The position numbers and the translations under genes are program-made. This document shows positions 1 to 9,800 of a stretch of 64,000 nucleotides of DNA, in pieces. The notes beneath the pieces are model-generated. The model saw only the letters and a list, made by a program, of their open reading frames with translations, had not been told where the DNA came from and made no database searches. Numbering within the stretch: position 1 is the first letter of the stretch; the number at the start of each line of letters is the position of its first letter. Source of the stretch: Takakia lepidozioides (Eukaryota; Streptophyta; Takakiopsida; Takakiales; Takakiaceae); assembly GCA_030704615.1 (NCBI GenBank), contig CM060732.1, positions 8,308,001 through 8,372,000 of the forward strand, read 5' to 3'.

Positions 1-1267
1 ACAACGACACATTAGTTCCGGATATTATCCCATCCACGAACAATAACTGACTCCCTTTTCGTAAGGCGCCAGTTTCCTGATACAACTCACAAGAAAATTT
101 GCCTACCTTGCAAGTCCTGGCGACCACCGCTTCCACCAAGCGACTGATGGTATCTTCCGACAGCTCCGTGGTCGCCCGAGTCATGTTCAATTGCCGGGGC
201 TTCGTGCACTTCTTGGCCATGTGCCCGGGCTCCCCGCAATTGAAACACACTCCATCAAAGGTCGCCTTCTGTCCGCCATAAGCCGCTCCACCCGCTTTTC
301 TTTTCGAAGCACCGGGTGCCGCCTTAACGTGTGAAGGCCCTCCCTTCGATTTCCACGTGCCATTGTCGCCGCGTGGCCTATCCCACTTCTTTTCCGGTCG
401 GAATGAGTCACCTTCCCGTCGGGTCTTCTTGTGGTTCAGCTCCGTACGGCCTTGTCTCTCACCCCTAGGGACATCCGAGAAACATTCAGCCCTCTCAATT
501 GCCTCGTTCAAAGTCTTGGGTGGCTTCTCCTCCAACTTCCGCCTGGCCCATGGGGCCAGTCCCGCCACAAAGTTGAAGACCATTTCTGGTTCTGCCATGT
601 CCGCGACTTCGAGCAACAGCACATTGAAAGCCTGGACATACCCCCGAATGTCATCTGTTTGCTTCAAATTCCTCATCTTGTCCCGGGCAAGCCAGGACGC
701 GTTGAGGGGCACAAACTGTCTCTTCATCAATTCCTTGAACCCACTCCAATTCAAGGTTTCCAGGCTTGGACCTCGGTCGTGAAGGCGTTTCTGCCACCAT
801 TGTTGAGCATAGCCCCTCAAATAGGTGGGAGCCACTTCCACCCGATCCTCGTCACTCAACTTGGCCGCCCGGAAGTACTGCTCTAGCTCCAGGAGCCAGG
901 TGTTGAGTGCCTTCCGATTTCGGACGCCCTCGAAGGTGTCGGGTTCCTTAGGCTTCACCTTAAACTTTGCCTTAGTGGAAGTGGCATTAGCCGCCTTCAA
1001 CACGTCTTTCAACGTCCCGCCAAACTGCGCCAACAACCCTTCCCAAAAGGCTGCCGGCATGGGAGGCATCTCTTGGTTTGTCGGAGCTCTCAAGGATTCC
1101 TCGGGCTCCGACTCCTCGGATTCCTCCCGCTCTTGAGCGGCCTTGTTTTCGAAAACATGCATCGCTTCCTCAAACGGCCGCCTCGGTGACACGTCGCCCC
1201 CATCGGGCTCACCGGGATCATCATCTTTTGGGCCGTTCCGCTTTCGCTTCGGCTTGCCCGACCCCAT
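1..1267 (-). CDS. Gag of chromovirus G1 (copy 1), with CCHC zinc knuckle; runs off the window
   Basis: The start is the ATG at 1267-1265 (minus), matching the ATG at 28058 in the full copy; the protein begins [10 protein letters not shown]. It is the Ty3/Gypsy structural polyprotein that packages element RNA. A retrotransposon gag core ([12 protein letters not shown] ... YAQQWW) is followed by a basic region and a complete zinc knuckle CFNCGEPGHMAKKC at 247-206 (CX2CX4HX4C), the RNA-binding motif. The 1267 bp from the ATG to the window edge equal the 1189 bp of the other copy plus a 78-bp segment missing there, so the frame looks undisturbed over about 422 codons; I did not check every codon. 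The protein would continue into protease beyond position 1. Confidence 0.85.
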   Translation of the reverse strand, partial: MGSGKPKRKRNGPKDDDPGEPDGGDVSPRRPFEEAMHVFENKAAQEREESEESEPEESLRAPTNQEMPPMPAAFWEGLLAQFGGTLKDVLKAANATSTKAKFKVKPKEPDTFEGVRNRKALNTWLLELEQYFRAAKLSDEDRVEVAPTYLRGYAQQWWQKRLHDRGPSLETLNWSGFKELMKRQFVPLNASWLARDKMRNLKQTDDIRGYVQAFNVLLLEVADMAEPEMVFNFVAGLAPWARRKLEEKPPKTLNEAIERAECFSDVPRGERQGRTELNHKKTRREGDSFRPEKKWDRPRGDNGTWKSKGGPSHVKAAPGASKRKAGGAAYGGQKATFDGVCFNCGEPGHMAKKCTKPRQLNMTRATTELSEDTISRLVEAVVARTCKVGKFSCELYQETGALRKGSQLLFVDGIISGTNVSL

Positions 1268-1308
1268 GATGAGGCCAATCCCAAGGACGATCGCGTACTA
1301 AACTCTAA

Positions 1309-1320
1309 GCTCTGATACCA
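1309..1320 (-). other. Primer-binding site (initiator Met-tRNA) of G1 copy 1
   Basis: On the minus strand the sequence TGGTATCAGAGC lies two bases inside the LTR end. It is complementary to the 3' end of plant initiator tRNA-Met, the usual primer of plant Ty3/Gypsy and Copia elements. Confidence 0.9.
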
Positions 1321-1322
1321 AG

Positions 1323-2036
1323 TGTCGCGCACCTCCCTTTGGTAAGCTCCCCTTCACAACATAGTTACTCGCTTTGATGCGCGCGCCTGACTCCCAACCT
1401 GGACGCTGGGCCAACTTGGAGCTTCGGTTGCTCACCGGGACATAACGGTCCCCCTTCGCTTCCCACTAAACCCTCCACCTATTTGGGACTAGTGGAATTC
1501 CCTTTGGTAGATGGCAGTCCGGAACAGCTCCCCACTCTTTGGTCGCTTTCCAGCTCGCTCGCTTACTCACTAGATTTGGTCACCAATGGGCTTGCACCGT
1601 TCTCGGGGTTACTACTCCCTATATATACTTCTGTAGCTGTCCGCGGGGTTTCACAACCAGCCATGCCATTTTATGGCGAACCACCACGAAAACCCTCGAC
1701 TCCCGGTGATGAGTCGCGGTGAGTCTTGGCCCGCTCACCACGGCCGTGATGAGTCCCAAGACTCCCCACGACTCCCACCACGAGGTCTCCGCCCCCATGG
1801 TGAGTCCTATGCCACCCCCACTAAGTCCCGCTAAGCTACCACCACCCCCCTTGTGGAGCCACCCCCACCGCAACCCGGTGTGCGGGGCTCCACCTCGTGA
1901 GCGCCTCCGCCTCCTTGAGTGCCTTGGGCACTCAAGGGTGCTTCAGCCCCCATACCTATCGCTGCCGCTGCCCCCACCACAGGGGCAGCCACTCATGTGT
2001 CCCAACCCCCTGCCCTCAAGGCAAAGGGCCGCGACA
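1323..2036 (-). repeat. 5' LTR of G1 copy 1
   Basis: This is a 714-bp LTR (TGTCGCGGCCC ... GCGCGACA on the minus strand). It matches the two LTRs of the full-length copy (725 and 726 bp) over its whole length, with small indels. It contains the TATATATA box-like stretch near 1620 that lies in the same place in the other LTRs. Confidence 0.92.
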
Positions 2037-3656
2037 CCACCTGCATGCCTAGGACGTTTCCCTAGGAGCCCTCCTCTGGATCTTTGATGAATGGCGGCAC
2101 AAGGAAGTCTCTCTCCCTCCCTTTATAAACCCTACCTTTTGAAACCAAGCTTTTTTTTTCTTGTGCTTGGCAAGACCTTGCTTTGGTTAAGGTAGCAGTG
2201 TTGTGGTGCTAGCGGAGTCCTCCCTGCACGGTTAGGCTTGTGGAGAGATGGCGACTCTCCCTCAAACAGTCAAAAAGGTTTTTTTTCTGTTGGTTTTGCT
2301 TCCTTGTTTCCTTTGGCATTCTCTGCACTTAGATTGAGGTGTATTTGACCTCGATAGCAAGTGTGGAAGCCTGCTACTCACCTAGTGCATCCTCACTAAC
2401 TCACAATGCGTTGTGGTTGTTTTTGGGACGGGCACAGGTGAGGGCTTCCACTTAATATTCTGATGTCTAGGTGCTGCTGGATGCCAAGTGGGATTGCAGA
2501 GCAGGGGAAGGAATCGTTTGCCAGGGACTCATCCTAAAATGTTGAAACACTAAACTACTCTATGGTTTTTCTTGATCCTGCCTCTTTTCTTCTTTGATTT
2601 TTGAAGAACAAGTGTAATGCTTTCTACGATGGGCTAGTTCGGCCCAACCAGTGGAAAACCTCTGTTATGATGTGACAGCCGGGTTTATGATGGCTTGTGT
2701 GAGAGACACACGTCTGTTTTCCAGGCCCTAGTTTGCTTTGCTTACCTTATGGTAGTTGGAAACAAATTGAGAGGCTGCAAGGAACTATTTGCTGCAGCTA
2801 CTCGGGTACCTCTGTTGGTAAAAGGCCCCTGTTATGTTCCAACCCAGATGGCTTGTTAGCTAGATGCTTAGGCCAGGGTATGGTGAAGTTTCTGCTTGTG
2901 GCTATTCGGCTGACACTGAAATATGGCAGTAATATAAATGGTAACTGGTTTTTGAGGCAGCCAGGGTGGTCAAGTGGAAATACCCCCTGGACATGGTGTA
3001 ATGACATGGTCAAATGTGGAATGATGTGAAGGGTGTACTGACAGTACCATATACTGTCACGGGATGTGTATGCAGTCCTTTATATTTACCTTGTTGTGTC
3101 ATGAGCTTTGATTTTCAGCTGTAGCAAGAAATAAAGGTATAGGGGTGTTCTGGAAAACTTACCAGACATATCCACATCCCCTGTGGGGGCAAGTTGTACT
3201 GCACACCAGTCTAAAACAAATACTGGCAAGGCAAGGTATTTAAACCTGTGATATCCAAGTGTTCTTTTCTTTTCTAAGAAAACCCTCTATGACACCCATG
3301 GGGTTTTAGTAAGTATGTTTGGATTACAGCTTGCAGACAGTAAATATGTATGACTATATGACCTGCACCACATGAAGGCCAAAATATGGCCAAGTACCCG
3401 CCATCCCACCCAGACCTCTGTAAGTGAATCATGATCTTGACTGGTGGTCAATCAGCATCAGTGGCATACTCTCTGGATTATGAATCATACTGACATGAAC
3501 ACATTACTGTGCATGGATGTAATTCTGGATTTTCTAAGCTTGATGATTGATGGATGGTGCCACTATTAAGTGGCTGATATGTCTATTTATTCTTTCATGA
3601 CAACGACCCTAGGGGTCCTGTCTTGGTCTTGACATGACAAAATGTATCTTCCCTCT
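2037..3656. repeat. Repeat family X, left arm of a large inverted repeat
   Basis: This stretch is the reverse complement of about 5180-6815, with scattered substitutions and small indels. Matching landmarks are the block with TTTTTGGGACGGGCACAGGTGAG (2433-2456) and the inner end with GTCTTGACATGACA (about 3628-3642). It has no convincing ORF. The outer end abuts the G1 LTR and the inner end abuts a LINE fragment. The family is not recognised; other copies lie at 7550-9765 and about 9800-13790. Confidence 0.8.
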
Positions 3657-3724
3657 GTTTTTTGCTACTCACAAAAATAAACAAACCACAAGGGAGAGAG
3701 GGTGTAGAAAAAGTTAAAAAGATT

Positions 3725-4290
3725 GTACTCATAAGACGTTGTTTGCCGTAGTCTTGTGGCCATTGACCCCGCGCCCAGTTTGAGCGGAAACAAAAGGGAC
3801 AGAACCTGCCTCTGTCAGGGGCTGACGTTGGTAGTAAGACTTACCTGCATATATAGAATTAATCTGGGTTTTCCAGATATCCTCTAGAAATCCCTTCACA
3901 CAAGCATCAATCTGTTGTATGTGATTTGCCCAATAACTAGGCCTCAGGAGGGCCTGGGCTTTTGGCTCAGCCTTGAGACTTTCAAAGTTGGTAAACAGAC
4001 GTACAGACACAATTCTCTTGATAGATTTGAAGAGAGAGTCTCTTTGGTGAGAGAACCCGGACAGTGTATCAGAAAATGAGTACTGTCTTCAAATTGCCCA
4101 CACAACGAGCAATTGCACTCTCCCTTTCCTCTCTGCTTCTGTTTGCTATTCAAAGGTAGGCTTCCTGCCCTGAGTTTAAATTTCAGTCTAGTGCCGAGAG
4201 TGGGTAGATCCTTGAGGTCATCCAAGATGTCCTCCCCCATGTCACTGACTGGAAACAAGTTCAGGGAAGTTTTCTGCCTAACTTCATTTT
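3725..4290 (-). pseudogene. LINE 3' fragment (C-terminal part of ORF2), copy 4
   Basis: The minus strand encodes the last part of the LINE ORF2 found complete at 60.5-62.47 kb: the C-terminal Cys/His region (CxLCGQ ... HFLIHCPG) and the terminal NNVL-stop. It is split into more than one frame by small indels. The homology ends right after the stop codon, at the shared terminal GTACAAT. It continues at 5001 after a transposon insertion. Confidence 0.85.
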
Positions 4291-5000
4291 GGGGTTTGCT
4301 ATTCTATCAGCTATCAGCCATCAGTCATCTACCATCAGTGTGACGTGGATGCGCAAACGGCAGCCACATGGCAATATAATATTTTTTTCTCGGGCTGCCC
4401 GTAATTGTATGCTTGGATTTGTGAGAAACAATAATGAAAAATGACACGGGATTGTACTGACATGCCACCTTTGGATGCCGAAGGTGGACGCTGAGCGGGA
4501 GAACATAAAGGTAAAATAAATGGATGTAAAAAATAAATAAAAAAATAAAAATAAAACCAACATTGTACTGCATGCACCTTTGGCTGCCGAAGGTGGAGGC
4601 TAAGCGGGAGAACATAAAGGTAAAAACGAAATAAATGGATGTTTGGGAAAAAAAAAAAAAAAAAACCAACATGAGATATGGACTTCTAACGTGGAAGAAT
4701 TCTGCATGTTTTTTAGCCGTTTTAATCTCTAGCTTGGATTATCGTATGCTACGGAAATGTCCAATGATGCTGGTGAAAAATATATATAATTGTTGGACCT
4801 AAGTTGAACGAAGGTAGCTCTTCTATCCTTGTATAAGGTACTTTTCGCTTTTTGGAATGTGATCTTTTATTCAATTTCAAACTCTAAAATTTATTTTTTT
4901 CCGGGCAGGTTCGTTGGGCAGATTGAAATGTTCTTGTTCACCTTCGTTGACCTTCGTCACTGATGGAATTGCGTGGGTAACTGACAGAATAGGAGCTCTC
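4291..5000. mobile_element. Mutator-like non-autonomous DNA element with 9-bp TSD
   Basis: The LINE fragment is interrupted exactly between two copies of CTTCATTTT (4282-4290 and 5001-5009), a 9-bp target-site duplication, the size made by Mutator-like elements. The 710-bp insert begins GGGGTTTGCTATTCT and ends with a sequence whose reverse complement is GAGAGCTCCTATTCT, so the ends form an imperfect inverted repeat of roughly 25 bp. Inside are two tandem ~112-bp units (about 4445-4560 and 4561-4670) sharing GAGCGGGAGAACATAAAGG-type sequence, and A/T-rich tracts. No transposase is encoded. Assignment to Mutator rests on TSD size and weak TIRs. Confidence 0.6.
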
Positions 5001-5155
5001 CTTCATTTTCATCAGACAATCTCATGGCAACAGACATGGCTTTGGACACTACAGCCTCCAAGTCAGATTTATCAACCCATATTGCAGATCCGTACTCCAA
5101 GGTGGGTCTAATAATGCGACAATTCTTAACCTCAGAGTTGTCCCCTCTGCAGAAA
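5001..5155 (-). pseudogene. LINE ORF2 fragment, continuation of copy 4
   Basis: The LINE match resumes here after the DNA-element insertion, beginning with TTCATTTTCATCAGAC. An internal deletion then joins it to a more upstream piece of ORF2 (the RPALEYGSAIW region). It ends near 5155 at a purine-rich run that begins the right X arm. Confidence 0.8.
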
Positions 5156-5179
5156 AGGTTAAAAAGAGAGAGGAAGAGG

Positions 5180-7550
5180 GAAGATACTTTTTGTCATGTC
5201 AAGACAAGGACAGGACCCCTAGGGTTATTGTCATGAAAGAATAATCAGACATATCAGCCACTTAACAGTGGCACCATCCATCAATCATCAAGCTTAGAAA
5301 ATCCAGAATTACATCCATGCACAATAATGTGTTCATGTCAGTATTATTCATAACCCAAAGAGTATGCCACTGATGCATTGACCACTAGTCATGATCATGA
5401 TACATATTCAGAGGTCTGGGTGGGATGGCGGGTATTTGGCCATATTTTGGCCTTGATGTGTTGCAGGTCAAATGGTCATACAGATTTACTGTCCGCAAGT
5501 TGTAATCCAAGCATACTTACTCAAACCCCATGGGTGTCATGGAGGGTTTTTTTTCCAAAACAAAAAGAACAAGAAGAACACTTGGACATCACAGATTTAA
5601 ATATCTTGCCCTGCCAATATTTGCTTAGACTGGTCTGCAGCAAAGCTTGCCCCCACAGGGGAGGTGGATATGTCTGGTAAGTTTTCCAGAATACCCCTAT
5701 ACCTTTATTTCTTGCTACAGCTGAAAATCAAAGTTCGTGACCCAACAAGGTAAAGATAAAGGACTGCATACACATCATGTGACAGTATATAATACTGTCA
5801 GTACATCCTATTTACATCATTCCACATTTGACCATGTCATTACACCATGTCTAGGGGGTATTTCCACTTGACCACCCTGGCTGCCTCAAAAACCAATTAT
5901 CAGTTATATATTGCTGTCATATTTCATTGTCAGCCGAATATCCACAGGCAGAATCTTCACCATACCCTAGCCTAAACATCTAGCTAACAAAGCCATCTGG
6001 GTTGGAACATAACAGGGGCCAACATGGGTACCTGAATAGCTGCAACAAACAGCTCCTTACAGCCTCTCAAATTGTTTCCAACTACCATAAGGTAAACAAA
6101 GCAAACTAGGGCGTGGAAAACAGATGTGTGTCTCTCACACAAGCCATCATAAACCCGGCTGTCACAACAAAGCAGAGGTCTTCATTGGCTAGGCCGAAAA
6201 TAGCCCATCGTAGAAAGCATTACACTTGTTCTTCAAAAATAAAGGAAGGAAAGAGGTAGGATCAAGAAAAACCATAGAGTAGTTTAGTTTTTCAACATTT
6301 TAAGATGAGTTCCTGGCAAGCGATTCATTCCCCTGCTCTGCAATCCCACTTGGCATCCAGCAGCACCTAGACATCAGAATATTAAGTGGAAGCCCTCACA
6401 TGTGCCCGTCCCAAAAACAACCACAACGCATTGTGAGTTAGTGAGGATGCATGAGGTGAGTAGCAGGCTTCCAAACTTGCTATCGAGGTCAAATACACTT
6501 CAATCTAAGCGCAGATAATGCCAAAGAAAGCAAGGAAGCAAAACAAACAGAAAAAAAAACCTTTTTTACTGTTTGGGGGAGAGTCGTCATCTCTCCACAC
6601 GCCTAACCGTGCAGGGAGGACTCCGCCAGCACCACAACACTGCTACCTTAATCAAAGCAAAGTCTTGCCAAGCACAAGAAAAAAGAGCTTGGTCTCACAA
6701 GGTAGGGTTTATAAAGGGAGGGAGAGAGACTTCCTTGTTCTACCAATACGCCGCCATTCATCAAAGATCCAGAGGAGGGCTCCTAGGGAAACGTCATAAG
6801 TATGCAGGTGGTACCTCCGCCATCACTGCCGCGGTTCCTTTGTGCAGCAAAAAAACAGACAACAGAGATTGTGAATCTTCCCTCATCTCTAAGCCACCGC
6901 CATCGCCTTAAAGAGCCCGCCTAGGCGGCGCTCACAGGAGCCATAAACACTCAAGGATTGGCAGCTCAAGGTATCTGCAGCACGAGCACCATCGCTCCTC
7001 CCAAGCCGCCATTGCGCGCGCTCTCGCAGCGCAAAAAGAAAGACATTAGGGTTGCGCAGGGTTTTCCCCTGTCTGGCCTGTCATTCATCCTTCTCAGGAT
7101 GAAAAATATCCGCCAGCCTGTACGTCCGACGGACGTTGTTCGTTTCTCATTCGCGGAAGATGAAAGACATCGTGCGTTCATCATGTCTTGAACTCGACGG
7201 ATGCAGTCCGCTTTTCATCTAGGTTAGATGAAAAACATCGGGGGGTTTTTTTTTTTTTTTAATTTTTTTATACCTGTCTTGCCCCGTATTTAGGTCCTGT
7301 CAGATGAAGTCCTTTTTTCGTCCAAGTTGGATTGAAAAAAGTGACGGGAGTTTTGCAATCAGTATATTCCGATTTGATGTTCGGATGAAGCAAAAAACCT
7401 CACAGGTATTTAGTGAAGAAATGTTTCACTAGGAAAAAAATGTATTTTGGATAAAAAAAACATCCAAAATTCCCTGCAACCCAACTTTTTCATTTTTTTC
7501 AAAAATGGAAGTCGGGACAACAATTCCATAAACCCAGTTTCCAAAGGGAG
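5180..7550. repeat. Repeat family X, right arm of the inverted repeat plus distal end
   Basis: Positions 5180-6815 are the reverse complement of the left arm. The copy continues to about 7550 with a distal part whose counterpart on the left was displaced by the G1 insertion. The distal part (7030-7330) has several short motifs of the type ATCC...GGATGAAAAA, which recur in the next copy. A T-rich tract lies at 7241-7270. No supportable coding region is seen. Confidence 0.75.
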
Positions 7551-9765
7551 AGAGAGGGAGAGAGAGAGGGAAGATATTCATGTCATGTCAAGACATGGAC
7601 AAGACCCACTAGGGTCATTGTCAATTAAAGACATAAACAACCCAAAACAAGGCACTATCTAACATTTCCATTCTTGTCATAGCTTCCCATGAATTGACAT
7701 CACCCAATCAGTCATGATAAAATAGGGTGGGAGGGCGGGGTTTGTTCATGTAGGGGATGCAAGCATCGTTGAACATCCGAAATCCGGCCATCTTGGCCAA
7801 TGAATCATTTGTTCATGTGTGGGACAAAATAAGATATTGTTGCCCATGTGCAGGCTGCAAGGCCTCTTGGTTCAGCCTGTACACATACCAGCAGCCTACC
7901 ATTTCAGCCATTAATTATGGCAGGTCATGTATCAGCCAAGGCATAAGGACCAGCCTGCAGTTTGTCAGAATCTCAGTATGCCACCAAGCAGTCCAACTTG
8001 AGCAAGATGAAATAAATTCCATATTATTTGTATTCACCCCGAGACATGTGATCATACAAGGTATCAAGGGAATGTGAATGCAGCCTGTCAAATTGCAGGT
8101 TCAAGACTTGTACAAACAAGCAGCATGAACAGCCGAGATTCAGCCTCTTTTGTATATAAAAAACCAGATTGCAGGTCATAGGCCTGATGTCATGACAGAG
8201 GCAAAACTATAGGTAGGATCCCATTGCAGCTTACCATCCTCATCCTTCAAGAGTTCCATGCTAAGACATGCAAAGAACACCTTATTACGATCCAGTACAC
8301 ATCAGAAGTAGGCCTGAAAAGGAGCAGGGCAGTACTCTACCAGGCTGCCGCCTTAAACTTCAAGGCCACCAGATCCATAGATACCCAAAACCGCCAAAAA
8401 CATACCGCCAAAAAAGATCCTCTTTGGCCAAAATAACTTACAACCTAGCTTAATAATCCACAAGCTTTGCTGTCAAAGATCAAAATGTAGGGTATGGTTT
8501 GTATATAAGCCTCAGGAAACAGGCCCGTCAGGCCGAGCTGCGCATCGGCGGTAGAACGACAAAGGCCAGAACGCAGGCTGTAGCATGTCAAGCCAGAGGC
8601 AGTCGGGTTGAAATCGGGGCTGCAGGCAGCAGCCACCTCACAGCGCACAAACCCCTAGGTCTCCTCAGCCCATATCCCAATCTGCATGCTCAAGAAACTT
8701 CAAAGTAGGTGAGGATCCTCACCTGGTCCCATCACAAGCCCCCACAAAAACCAACAGGTTAGTGAGGATTGTGGAATCCCAGGTGAATCACAGACCCTCA
8801 CACTTGTCATCGATGTGAACTAAGAAACTCAAAAGCAAGAGAAAGAGATAAGAACATGAGAATCCTTAAACTCCAAAGGCACCTTAAGCGATTGGGAAAG
8901 AGGGTTATGCGCCATCACCACCCGCAACAAGTCGTCTCCACAAAGTACATAAGCAATGAAGCAAAGCAGGCACAATCGCAAGGCACTAGAAAGGAGGGAG
9001 AGAACATAAGCATCATTGCTAAGCACAAAAAAAACCAGAGGAGGGAAGATGCCACTGCATTCATTGCGGTGTTTCCCGCTGCAAGAGAGACAAGACGCCG
9101 CCTTCGCGCCCCCCCAAGACGCTCGTCCAGCATGGATACAACACCACAAACGGGGCAGCCACCGAAGCACGTCCGCCATAACACTCTCCTCGCGAGCACA
9201 GAAGCACATCGCGTACTTCTGACAGCGGGAGAGACGACATAGGGTTGTCCCCCGATTATTCATCCGTGGATGAAAAACAGTAGGACGCATCCGTATACCC
9301 TGACGGATTTCATCCGCAACAAGGTTTTTAATAGGTTTTGGGGTAGGGGTTAGGGTTTCCACCGTAATTAATCATAATTAGGGGTAGTAAAGATCAATTC
9401 CAGGCCATAATCACATCATCCATAGACAGATCACTTGTGTCAGGATGAAAAAGTAGGGAATATCATCCGTGGCAGCGCCTTACCTCCATCTAGGTAATTC
9501 TATCATTCCTCCCCAGACCATCCGGTATGGATAAAAAGAGTCAATAAAAGAAGAATGAAAAATTATCACCCTAGTATCCGGTACGGATGGAAAAACAGGA
9601 TGCTGTTGGCAACCTCCATAGAAGTAATTCTTTTCTTCCATGGTGACTCATCCGATATGGATGAAAAAGCCTGATAGAGGATGAGAAAACAAGAAGTCAA
9701 CATTGATAGTAAACTGCCAATTCCCAGTAGAGAGGGAGACGGAGGGAGAGAGGGGGTTGGGGGGG
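7550..9765. repeat. Repeat family X, diverged second copy in the same orientation as the right arm
   Basis: It begins with a GAGAGAGGGAGAGAG tract and TTCATGTCATGTCAAGACATGG, like the inner end of the right arm at 5180-5215. It then carries a related GTTAGTGAGGAT segment (8757-8770) and a distal part rich in ATCCG...GGATGAAAAA motifs (about 9260-9670). Similarity to the other copies is patchy. Short ORFs here (for example 8829-9362 minus) show no recognisable domain and I do not consider them genes. Confidence 0.55.
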
Positions 9766-9800
9766 AAGGTCAAATGGTGGGGTCAGCTGCAGCATATGTC
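9766..9800 (+). pseudogene. LINE ORF2 scrap (RWWGQLQHM segment)
   Basis: About 35 bp (GGTCAAATGGTGGGGTCAGC and the following bases) match the LINE at 61670-61703. The next part of the LINE resumes at 13793, so a ~4-kb X copy appears to split one LINE remnant. Confidence 0.7.

Larger units (their letters stand above)
1..2036 (-). mobile_element. Ty3/Gypsy chromovirus G1, second copy, 5' part only (LTR, PBS, gag)
   Basis: Reading the minus strand from 2036 to 1 gives an LTR, a primer-binding site and gag of the same family as the full-length element at 27278-34170. Nucleotide identity is high throughout. The copy is cut by the window edge just before the protease active site, so its pol is not visible. 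It lies directly against the outer end of the left X-repeat arm, which suggests it inserted into that arm. The match to the other copy is co-linear, with one difference in gag described separately. Confidence 0.93.

Noticed and set aside
1090-1332. Minus-strand 80-codon ORF at the start of G1 copy 1
   Set aside because: It runs across the primer site and is out of frame with gag; the same shadow frame occurs at 27993-28235 in the other copy.
2733-3029. 98-codon plus ORF in the left X arm
   Set aside because: Its mirror in the right arm is broken, and it has no recognisable domain.
7240-7330. Possible poly(A) tail of a retroposon
   Set aside because: The T tract has no adjoining element end or target duplication that I can identify.
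9330-9360. Telomere-like text (GGTTAGGGTTT)
   Set aside because: Just one or two heptamer-like units; not an array.
8829-9362. 177-codon minus ORF in an X copy
   Set aside because: No domain, low-complexity flanks, and the matching region of other X copies is not open.
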